Origin: Oryza sativa Japonica Group
Taxonomy: Eukaryota; Streptophyta; Magnoliopsida; Poales; Poaceae
NCBI RefSeq assembly: GCF_034140825.1
Contig: NC_089040.1
Span: forward strand, 3,418,501-3,482,500
Direction: 5' to 3'
DNA: 64,000 nucleotides
How positions within the stretch are numbered: position 1 is the first letter of the stretch; each line of letters begins with the position of its first letter. Positions 45,689-54,809 of the stretch are shown here, one piece after another. Below the pieces are notes generated by a model. It had not been told where the DNA came from. It did not search any database and was given only the letters and a program-made list of their open reading frames with translations. A program made the position numbers and the translations under genes.

Positions 45689-47470
45689 TCAATCAGGCCG
45701 ACCCGGCGGCACGACGAGCCGCGCGGCGTCGAGGCGCGGGCTCAGCCGGAGCGCGACGCCCCTCATGTCCTCCATGCCGCGCTCGTACCCCTCCAGCGCG
45801 TGCGCCGCGAGCTCCCGCTTGTGCTCCTCGGACAGCACGTACTCCTGCACCGCCGCCGCCTTCGCCGCCGCGAGCCCGCGCTGCGCCTTCTCCTCGACCT
45901 CCTTCCGCATGGCGTCCGCCTCCGCGGCGGCGTCGCGCTCCCGCGCGCGCAGCCTCTCCTCCAGCTCCAGCGCGTAGTCCAGCGAGAACGTCGCGTAGTT
46001 CGCCGCCTGCGACATGAGAACGAGTGAACGCGGCGGCGGCGACGACGACGACGAGCATCGCATCAATGGCGGGATGTGGATAGCGAAACCTGGAGCAGCG
46101 TGACGTAGCTCGACGCGACGACGTCGGAGGGCTTCGCCGCCGGGAACTGGCGCTCCCGCGACGGCGTGACGATGCCCTGAAGCAGCTGCCGCGCGGCCTT
46201 CCAGTCGGCCGTGTCGCCGTCGTGCTTGTCGGGCACGTGCCCCGGCGTACGATCATGGTCGCTCGCCGTCGGTTTCTGCGCGGAGAACATAGGCTTCCGA
46301 TCTTGGTCGCTCGCCGTCGGCTTCTGCGCGGAGAATCCCGGCGGCGGGGAAGACAGGCCGGAGGCCGAGCACGAGAAGCCATGGGGAGTAGGTGGCGTCC
46401 CGTCTTTCGCATTGGCCTCTGCTTCAAACTTCCTCTTCTTCACCGACGACGGCGAACACCGCGGCGTGTCGCTCTCCGGCTCGGTCTTCACCTTCTGCGC
46501 CGTCGCCGGTGCCTGCGCCGCGGCCGCCTTCTCCGCCCGCATGCTCATCATCATCTCAAAGACTGACGGGTCCATCCCTGCAGGAACACGACGGGAGTTA
46601 TAAATTCGTTAATGTCGCCGGAGCCAGGAAGGTGTTCGACACTTTACCTTCGGCCCTAGTAGAACGAGAAGGCGGCGGCGGCTGCGGCGACGCGGCGGCG
46701 GCGGGGTTGGAGGAGAATGCGGCGGCGAGGTTGCTCTCGGTGAGATACGTCCTGAGATCAACCGCGGCGCGGTGCTTGTCCAGAAGCTTCGCCGCCCATT
46801 TCTCCTCCTCACCGGTGAGCACCGGATCGGCGATGGAGCTCTTGGACGGCGGCCCACCCCACCGCACCTGGCACGGCCACGGCGCCGACGACGACAAGAA
46901 GAAGAAACCTTCCTTCCAACCTTTGAGGTGTGTGGGCATCCCCGTGAAGAGCAACCCGACGGTGTCCTTGCCGCGGAAGTGGTACCAGCCGTTCGACTTG
47001 AACAAGCACAGCTTGAAGAAGTGCCGGAACACGGCGAGCGACGGCGGCACGCCGGCGTGGTGGGAGAGCACGAGGAAGCCGGCCATGATGCGCCACCCGT
47101 TGGGCGTGACCTCGCTCGGCGCGAGGCCGAAGTGCCGGAGCACGTCGCAGGCGAAGGGGTGCAGCGGAACGCGCATCCCGGCCTCCAGCGCGTCCTTGTA
47201 CACGCACACGGCCCCCGGCGGCGGCGTCGAGCACGCGCGGAGGTCGCCGGCGGGGCGCGCGGCGAACCCCTTGGGGACGCCGTGCTTCTTGCAGAGCGCG
47301 TCGACGGCTTCCTGCGTGCGCAGTGACGAGGCGATGCGATCCGCGATGGACCTCGAGGGCGCGGGCGGTGAGTCGACGGCGGCGGCGGCGTCGTCGGCGG
47401 AGGGAGAGGAGAAAGCGTCGGCGTCGATGATCTCGACGGAAGACGAGGAGGAGGAAGAGGAGGAATGCAT
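45689..47470 (-). CDS. Plant-specific protein with PF04195-like domain and C-terminal coiled coil
   Basis: Three exons, 47470-46648, 46577-46090 and 46006-45689, join in frame to 542 residues with GT-AG borders. Residues 1-40 are Ser-rich and acidic. About 90-200 (RVPLHPFACDVLRHFGLAPS, PNGWRIMAGF, FKSNGWYHF, WKEGFFFL) resembles the plant domain catalogued as a putative transposon-type domain (PF04195), which is also common in single-copy plant proteins. The middle exon is Lys/Pro-rich with KKRKF as a possible nuclear signal and two near-repeats of FSAQKPTASD. The C-terminus (YALELEERLRARERDAAAEA onward) is a long charged coiled coil. The gene is intact and flanked by kinases 3 and 4 without belonging to that family. 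Function is unknown. Confidence 0.75.
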
Positions 47471-48829
47471 CGTCTTCTCTCGTGGTCAAAGCAGCAGAGG
47501 TACCAGCGGGACACAAGTTTACTCTTGTAGGAGTTGAACCAAGGCGACGGTTGGTTTTCCCATGATGGTTCTGCCCCCAAATCCAATTCCCCCCCTGCTC
47601 CCCCCCTCTCTCTCTCTCCGTCTCCTATTTTGACTACAAAAGATTTTAAGGCTGTGTTTGCTGGGGGAGGTTGGGAACGAATCTTCTTCGCACGGAAAAC
47701 GGAGCGGTCCATTAACGCGTGATTAATTAGAAATTAGCTATTTTTTTTTAAAAAATGAATCAATATGATTTTTTAAAGCAATTTTTGTATAGAAACTTTT
47801 TGAAAAAAATACACCGTTTAGCAGTTTGAAAAGCGTACACGCGGAAAACGATGGAGAGGTGTTGGGAACCCTTGGGTCCAAACACAGGCTGTGTTCTTAC
47901 CCTCAAGTGCCCAATTCATCTATCTTATTTTCCGCGTACATATTTTTCAAACTATTAAACGGTATGTTTTTTTAAAAAAAATCTATATGAAAACGGCTTA
48001 AAAAATCATATTAATACATTTATCAAAAAAAATAGCTAATATTTAATTAATCACACACTAATTGATTATTTTGTCCTCCGTGCACACTGTTCCGGGGAAC
48101 ATCCACATATCCTATCCTTCAGAGTACAATGAATAGATGATGTGTCACATTCACCCAAAATCTCTTTATATTAGAATTAAGGAAAATTTGAGAAACTATA
48201 TACAAATTATTTCTAAAATAACTTATCTAGTACAATTAAAACTAGCAGATTTTTCACACGAGTTGAAGCCGCGATTCAGAGATGAGCTTTTATATGTAGT
48301 TGTGGCACAGGCGTTCGCAAACTGGGTACCATTCCTGAACTCCTCAATTCTATCGGATGGACTTACAAATTGAGGAGTTCATCCGATAAACACGGAAGAT
48401 ACTTTATCGTCGCTGTCACTTACAAATTACTTATCATTTTTTTTTCAAATGTAATGTTTGTGTAAAGACTATACTAAATTTTATACTGGTGTTCTGTGTT
48501 TATTTTAAAAATAATGGAATAAATTCCAACCTTTGATACTGGTGTTCTGTGTAGTACCTTAGTTATCCCTGCTTAACGTTGCTCTAAGCTGCATTTGTTA
48601 TACACGTAAGAGCTACACTTAATTTTTGACTCAAAAAGCTACGTTGATAACCAATGCTTCGTTATCGTTAACCATTATTTCCTACATTTTCATCAGGATA
48701 CTGAATTACAAATATCGCTATCATTTTTCTTCCTTTTTTTTTACCCCTTTCCTACCCTTCTTGATCCTTAAGCGCATAAAAGGAAGCTCGTTTTTTTTTT
48801 TTATTTCACATCTTTGTACAAAAGCTTCT
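47471..48829. other. Spacer with paired MITEs
   Basis: 47650-47888 (ends GGCTGTGTTTGCTGGGGG and TGGGTCCAAACACAGG) and 47889-48110 (from CTGTGTTCTTACCC to TCCGGGGAACATCC) are two related AT-rich MITEs lying head to tail in opposite orientation. They share TAATTAATCACAC/GTGATTAATTAG and AAACGG words. The rest is AT-rich with no gene recognised. Confidence 0.5.
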
Positions 48830-49510
48830 GCTACCGTGGGCTTCAAATCCAAACAGGCCCAAATCTTCCATCTTAGCAGCACATGGGCCAGCCCGGTAGG
48901 CATTGGCATTTGGATCAGCCCAAATGACGTTGTCTTCCAGATCAACTGATCAACCAAACACCAACAGCGCTTGTGCCCCCAGATCGCCGGAGAGTTCAAC
49001 GCCGCCGCGACCGGCGAGGCGGAGCTTGATGGGCGCCGTGTGGGGGTTCCATACCGCGCGGCTCCGGGAGGAGAGTCCCCTCACGCTGGTAAGAGGGGAT
49101 TAGTGGATTGGATTACTCCACACTGACACCGAGGAAGGTGACGGGGTTATGATTGATTTTTTGGGGGCAATGTGGTGTGGTGTGCAGATGATGCTGGAGT
49201 GGAAGGATTCGAGATCGATGGGCGGGTGATGGCTTCGCGGAGCTCGTCGGCGGCGTAGTGGCGCACGATGAGGGGTCTGTGAGCAGCCGCGACGAACTGG
49301 TGATTTATTTCCTAACTATTCCCTGTAAATTTTATTTTATTTTATTTTCGGTTCATAGAGTTCTCGTGCTACTGAATATTTCGCTCTAGTGAATTGTTTA
49401 GCTTGTTGCTGCTCCACAAATCAAATAGCAGTAATACTGAAAAGAAATTAGATTTCCAGTGTGCACGATTTGGTAGTCTAAGAATGCATGCACTGAATAA
49501 TGTAAAGGCA
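48830..49510 (+). pseudogene. ALP1-like gene fragment C, downstream of kinase 4
   Basis: GCCCA-rich block (ATGGGCCAGCCC, TTTGGATCAGCCCAAATG), then GATCGCCGGAGAGTTCAACG (the gene has GGCGGAGTTCAACGCCGCG), GAGAGTCCCCTCACGC, TGGTAAGAGGGGATTAG...GTGTGCAG, GATGATGCTGGAGTGGAAGG, and a 3' part (TGCTACTGAATATTTCGCTC). It has the same order as fragments A and B. No long frame. Confidence 0.7.
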
Positions 49511-49749
49511 TACATTATATATTGTGGAAATAGATGCGCCTTATGCATATAGAACAAAGTATCTAAACAAATAGACTAATGGTTATGGTGAATATTACAA
49601 TTTGATGGAATACAACAACTACTAAAATCACATTTGACATTTTACCTTAAATCTGGCGCCCATTGACTTGTCTTTTCAACACCATACCTTATTATTTTTC
49701 TCACAACACACATATCAGCTTAGATAGAGTTGTAGCAATAGCAAGGACA

Positions 49750-52161
49750 TTATTCCACAAGAGAAAGCAGGATTTCAACCACACTGCTCATGCTCGGTCT
49801 TCTGCGCCTATCTTCTTCCACACATGACACTGCAATTTTTAGCACTGTTGCTGCCTGTGAATAGTTGAATTCTCCATTCATCCTGCAGTCAACAAAGTCC
49901 AGCAGCCATGATTGATCTTCGCTAGCTAATTTCTCTTTTAGAACATCAGCGGTGCGCTTAACAGCCATTTCCACCTCCTCTTCACCATCAACCACCCATC
50001 TGGAAACCCGATTCCCTTTTACTAACTCAAGAAGCACTACTCCATAGCTGTAAACATCAGCCTTGCCTGTGATCGGAAGATTTAGAGCCCATTCTGGCGC
50101 AATGTACCCTCTAGTCCCATGCACTTTTGATTGGGTTTCTGTGTTTGATCCTCGACTAACTAGTTTCACCAGTCCAAAATCAGCAATCTTTGGCTCAAAA
50201 TCTTTATCTAACAATATGTTCTCTGGTTTCACATCACAATGCACAATCCACTCAAGACATTCGTGGTGGAGATAGGCCAATCCTTTCGCTACCCCAAGTG
50301 CGATATTGTACCTTTGGCTCCACTGTAGCACAGGAAACAAACCCAGATTGTCAGATAATACTCTGTCTAGAGAACCATTCTCGGCAAACTCAGAAACCAA
50401 GAGTTTGTTTGTCTTTTCGGCACAAAACCCCCAAATTCTGACCAGATTCATATGATAAACTCTCCCTATGATACTTAGCTCTGACCTGAACTCCTGTTCT
50501 CCGTGGATCACATCATTTAGTTTCTTCACAGCGACCTTCCTTTTATCATCGAGGATTCCTTTGTAAACTGCTCCTGATCCTCCACTTCCTAGCATTTCTT
50601 GGAAACAATCTGTTGCCTTCTCCAACTCCTTGTAGTTGAACCTTCGGAATTGACTGGAAATTATGGTGTAACCTTCGTCTTGAATCTCTGGTCTTCTCCC
50701 CCATTTGTTAGCAGCCCAACATCCAACTGTAATTAAAGTCATTTCAACTACAAGTAATGTCAATGCTGAAGAAAGGAAGTAACCAAACTTGATATTGGAA
50801 TTGTTACCCGTGAGCATTTGTGATGAGGGATAGGCTTCTTTTTCAGTCATCACGCAAGCATGCGATGGTTTGGAAGCCAACAATTGTGAATAGGGCGTCG
50901 CCTTGGGAAGTTTTAGATAGAAATCATTATAGTGGTCTTGGGACTTCCTGCCATTAAAAAGCAAGGCCTTCAAAAAACATTTCCCTATACCCTTGTGGTA
51001 TTCAAAGGCTTGACAATCAGCATTGTCCAAGCACATCCTTTTGCACTGCCAGAGTGTCACTGGCTTGGAGTAGTTCAAGTCATAGCCATAGAAGTCGGTG
51101 TGGGGTATCTTCTTGAATATGAATCCGTGGTTAGACTTGCTGTTTGCGTTGTTGTTCCAAATGAGTGTGGCGTTTGCCTTGTAACTGCACCCTTGGCTCC
51201 AGTCACCTGGTTTAACCATCTCAAAGCCTTCGAGACAAGAACAGCGAGGGTCTGGTTTGTAAATGCACAAACTGTTTTTACCACACACTCCATGTATTTC
51301 ACATACTTGACAGAATGCCATCCAAGTGACAGACCATTTTCCAGTGGTCATGTTTAGACTATACAACCTAAGGTTTCCATCATAATCCAGTGTCAACCTC
51401 CTCATGACATCCTTCTGACCATGATCAGATGCTTCAAAGTTGAGCTGGTCAGTAGCTATGAACCAACCATCAGAGTCTAGAACCCCATGTCGGCTACTGT
51501 AATAAGTGGTCCTACCATTGTCCCATGATAAGAAGGCAGGATTAGGCCAATATATGCTACTAGTCTCAGGGCCATTGTATATAAGACTCAGCAAATTGTT
51601 ACTGTCAAAGAAAAAGGTGTATAAACCTGAATAGGGTAACCCCCTAGCGGATGCAGACACCAGCTTTGTATCTCGAGTCATCGGCTGCAATGGCAGAAGT
51701 GTGTCGGTTGGCGAGTCGAAGCTTTCCCAGAGGCACTGACCTTCTGAATCCATGACGATCAGGTTGCCACTGTTCTGAAGCTCTGCACGGCTAGCACCAG
51801 TGGCCGTGGTGTTGGTGCTCCATACAACCGTGCCGTTGTAATCAACAAGGGCCAAGCCCCCGTCCTTCCGGAAGGTGAGCTTGGAGCCCTTGCCGTTCAC
51901 CGGAGCATCACGTTTGGCCGTCCACGCCACCGTCTTCTCCGACGATCTGGAGAACCAGATGGAGAAGGTGAAGGCGTTGGTGGCCACCTTGTAGAAGCCA
52001 CAGGCGAAGTCGCCATTAGGCGACACTAGGATGGTCTTGGTATCATCCTCTGTGGAGACAGATGAACCTCTAGCAAGGTAGCTTTTCTTATCTTCTGCAA
52101 GAGCAGTGGTGAGCATGAGAAGGAAGGAGATTAATGTGGTGAAAATGTGTACGCCTCTCAT
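49750..52161 (-). CDS. G-type lectin receptor-like kinase, copy 4
   Basis: Intronless and intact, 803 residues from MRGVHIFTTL. Two in-frame Met codons lie 2 and 12 codons upstream and could be used. It has the domain order of copy 2: bulb lectin (here VAWTAKRDAPV), EGF-like (CEIHGVCGKNSLC), PAN region (FYGYDLNYSKPVTLWQCK), transmembrane (FGYFLSSALTLLVVEMTLI) and a non-RD kinase (HCDVKPEN, DFG, GTRGYIAPEW). It is nearest to copy 3, from which it is separated by the coiled-coil gene and several mobile elements. A minus-strand TTTATATG lies at about 52233-52243. The ectodomain differs more between copies than the kinase, as expected if recognition is under selection. Confidence 0.95.
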   Translation of the reverse strand: MRGVHIFTTLISFLLMLTTALAEDKKSYLARGSSVSTEDDTKTILVSPNGDFACGFYKVATNAFTFSIWFSRSSEKTVAWTAKRDAPVNGKGSKLTFRKDGGLALVDYNGTVVWSTNTTATGASRAELQNSGNLIVMDSEGQCLWESFDSPTDTLLPLQPMTRDTKLVSASARGLPYSGLYTFFFDSNNLLSLIYNGPETSSIYWPNPAFLSWDNGRTTYYSSRHGVLDSDGWFIATDQLNFEASDHGQKDVMRRLTLDYDGNLRLYSLNMTTGKWSVTWMAFCQVCEIHGVCGKNSLCIYKPDPRCSCLEGFEMVKPGDWSQGCSYKANATLIWNNNANSKSNHGFIFKKIPHTDFYGYDLNYSKPVTLWQCKRMCLDNADCQAFEYHKGIGKCFLKALLFNGRKSQDHYNDFYLKLPKATPYSQLLASKPSHACVMTEKEAYPSSQMLTGNNSNIKFGYFLSSALTLLVVEMTLITVGCWAANKWGRRPEIQDEGYTIISSQFRRFNYKELEKATDCFQEMLGSGGSGAVYKGILDDKRKVAVKKLNDVIHGEQEFRSELSIIGRVYHMNLVRIWGFCAEKTNKLLVSEFAENGSLDRVLSDNLGLFPVLQWSQRYNIALGVAKGLAYLHHECLEWIVHCDVKPENILLDKDFEPKIADFGLVKLVSRGSNTETQSKVHGTRGYIAPEWALNLPITGKADVYSYGVVLLELVKGNRVSRWVVDGEEEVEMAVKRTADVLKEKLASEDQSWLLDFVDCRMNGEFNYSQAATVLKIAVSCVEEDRRRRPSMSSVVEILLSLVE

Positions 52162-52389
52162 GGCCATGGGCAAGGAATTGCCTGTGAATGTGATCATCTA
52201 ATGCAAGGGAAACCAGTGTGCCGGAGTCTCTTGCATATAAATCAAGATTGTTGAGTAAAAAGAGCCAGTAATTACCGTGAAAACTTCAGGTGGCTCCCGT
52301 TTGCTTTACGTGTTTGCTTGAACTACAGCTTAGGAAAGGGACCAAACTGCAAATCTGGGCCTTATTAATTTGTCCCCTGGAGCACGGCG

Positions 52390-52774
52390 AATGCTGGCAC
52401 CACAAAGCAATCGGGCCCTGTTTAGTTCTAGCGGTGAAAAGATTTAGCGTGTTAGATCGTATATACGGACACATATTTAAAGTATTAAACGTAGGCTAAT
52501 AACAAAACAAATTACAAATTCCACCTATAAATTGCCAGAAAATTTATTAAGCGTAATTAATCCTTCATTAGCAAATGTTTACTGTAGGGCCACATTGTCA
52601 AATCATGAAGTAATTATGCTTAAAAGATTCAACTCACAATTTACACGCAATCTGTATAATTAGTTTTTTTTCTATATTTAATATTCCATGCATGTGTCCA
52701 AATATTCAATGTGATAGGGTGAAAAGTTTTTGCGTGGGAATGCTGGCACTACAAAACAATCAGACCCTGTTTAG
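52390..52774. repeat. MITE bracketed by a 36-bp direct repeat
   Basis: AATGCTGGCACCACAAAGCA at 52390 recurs as AATGCTGGCACTACAAAACA at 52739, each followed by CCCTGTTTAG. Between them is a MITE with GTGAAAAGATTTAGCGTG at one end and GATAGGGTGAAAAGTTTTTG at the other, related to 16167-16561. Confidence 0.7.
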
Positions 52775-52920
52775 GGTGTGTTTAGTTCACGACAAAATTG
52801 AAAGTTTGGTTGAAATTGGAACGATGTGACGGAAAAGTTGGAAGTTTATGTGTGTAGGAGAGTTTTGATGTGATGGAAAAGTTGGAAGTTTGAAGAAAAA
52901 GTTTGGAACTAAACAAGGGC
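52774..52920. repeat. Small Tourist-like MITE, 147 bp
   Basis: The ends GGGTGTGTTTAGTTCACG and TTTGGAACTAAACAAGGGC are inverted, with TTA on both sides (52771-52773, 52921-52923). Same family as 11678-11817. Confidence 0.85.
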
Positions 52921-52923
52921 TTA

Positions 52924-53267
52924 GGCCCCGTTTAGTTCGCGAAATAAAAATTTTTGGGTGTCACATCGGACGTTTGACCGGATGTCGGAAGGGTTTTTCG
53001 GACACGAATGAAAAAACTAATTTCATAACTCGTCTGTAAACCGCGAGACGTATCTTTTTAGCCTAATTAATCCGTCATTAGCATATGTGGTTTACTGTAG
53101 CACTTATGGCTAATCATGGACTAATTAGACTCAAAAGATTCGTCTCGCAAATTCCCCCTGACTGTGCAATTAGTTTTTGTTTTTATCTATATTTAATGCT
53201 TCATTCATGTGTCCAAAGATTCGATGTGATGTTTTTAGGAAAAACTTTTTGGAAACTAAACAGGGCC
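52924..53267. repeat. Tourist-like MITE, 344 bp
   Basis: The ends GGCCCCGTTTAGTTCGCG and GGAAACTAAACAGGGCC are inverted, with TTA on both sides (52921-52923, 53268-53270). It is very similar to 11328-11672 along its full length. It shares its left TTA with the preceding MITE. Confidence 0.9.
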
Positions 53268-53270
53268 TTA

Positions 53271-53607
53271 GTTCTAGGGGTGAAAAGTTTTAGCGTGTCA
53301 CATCGGATATACGGACACACATTTGAAGTATTAAACGTAGACTAATAATAAAACAGATTACAGATTCCTCCTGTAAAGTGTGAGACGAATTTATTAAGCC
53401 TAATTAATCCGTTATTAGCAAATGTTTACTGTAGCACAACATTATCAAATCATGTAGCAATTAGACTTAAAAGATTCGTCTCGCAAATTAGTTGTAATCT
53501 GTGCAGTTAGTTATTTTTTTAGCCTATATTTAATATTTTATGCAGGTGTTCGAACGTTCGATGTGATAGGGTGAAAAATTTTGAGGTGTGATCTAAACAC
53601 GGACTTA
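53271..53607. repeat. MITE of the GTGAAAAGTTTTAGCGTG family
   Basis: It begins GTTCTAGGGGTGAAAAGTTT and ends GAGGTGTGATCTAAACACG, followed by a TTA. The interior carries TTAAGCCTAATTAATCCG and the inverted ATTAGACTTAAAAGATTCG. It directly follows the previous MITE. Confidence 0.7.
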
Positions 53608-54800
53608 GTCGTCAGTCGTGTTCTGAAGGGAACCGTATCCTCTGACGTTACACAGTAATGTCACGATGCGACATTCCTTCGATCCACACCATCCATTCTA
53701 AATCAATGGTCGTAGATTATTTGACATGCAATTAATCAAACTAATTAGTAGATTGTGTGGCTATAATTTTCCCTAGATCAGATATTGCATTTTCAAGAGG
53801 CAAACATCGTTGACCGGTGGAAGAATCGGCATATGATGATAATTATGTTTCACTTACTTGTTAGATGCAGCGATTTGCACATTATCCTGGAGGAAGTGAA
53901 TCCTGTGCATCAATTTTGTGCTGCCATCCTCCGTCAAAACGGGGCAATTCTGAATCTACAAGCGGATGGGTTAATGTTTAATGAAGATGAAGAGACTGCT
54001 TTAGTGCTAACAAAACAAAATCCTTCCCACCTATTAAGTACATATACCTACATAATCTGCTAGTTAGTTTGATTAGTTAGATGCCAATTAGTATGTGGCC
54101 GTTGATTTAGAATGAATGGTGTGGATCGAAGGAATGTCACGCGGTGAACTTACTGTATAATGTCAGAGGATATGGTTCCGTTCTGAAGAACAGTGGGCTC
54201 GCTTTCCCTGACCACATCGTTGACGATTAGGAAGTCAACAAGGAAAGACCACCTTGTTCAGCACGGTGATACTACGTTTTGGTGTTAACCTGAACATAGC
54301 TAGGCAATACTAACACGTCCTTACTATGTTGCTAATGGTCATGGGTTAGTGGCTAGGACTTGAAGATGCTGAACCAATAATACATCAAAGTGATATCAAG
54401 ACCTGGATCAACCGGTCAAGGACGGCACTACTGAAAGCAAGCCGCTACCGTGCAAAGATGATCCTGGTGGAGCTCCTCCTGTCGTCCTGTGATCCTGTCC
54501 ATGCAGCTCACTCAGGCTTGTTCTTGTTTACTGCTAGATTTTGGCCCTCCAATTCTTTGGCACTTTTCACCGACGTTTTCTAGATATTTGAATTTGTGCC
54601 AAATTTTACCAACACCATGTATTAGGTAATAGCAACTTTACCATATAAAATTTGGTAATGCCTAAAGATGCCGAAACTTTTGAATTACCAAAATTATGGT
54701 AGAGAATCAAACCAAAATAGCCATCAGGCCGAGCCAAATCTTCTCATTTCGCAGCAAATGGTCCGGGAGACCCGGACAGTGTCGAGAAAGCAACACAGTA
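53608..54800. other. Spacer upstream of kinase 4 and of the DREB element
   Basis: 53640-54180 has inverted words at its ends (GGAACCGTATCCTCTGACGT against ATGTCAGAGGATATGGTTCC, and CATTCCTTCGATCCACACCA against GTGTGGATCGAAGGAATGTC), so it is another long-TIR element of about 0.55 kb. 54200-54500 resembles flanks of kinases 2 and 3. 54695-54790 resembles the GCCCA-rich block of the ALP1-like fragments. Confidence 0.55.
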
Positions 54801-54809
54801 TTAATCGCA

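Noticed and set aside
45689-47470. Treating the PF04195-like gene as an LTR-element fossil
   Set aside because: It is intact, spliced, lacks polymerase or integrase and has no flanking terminal repeats, so it is listed as a host gene.
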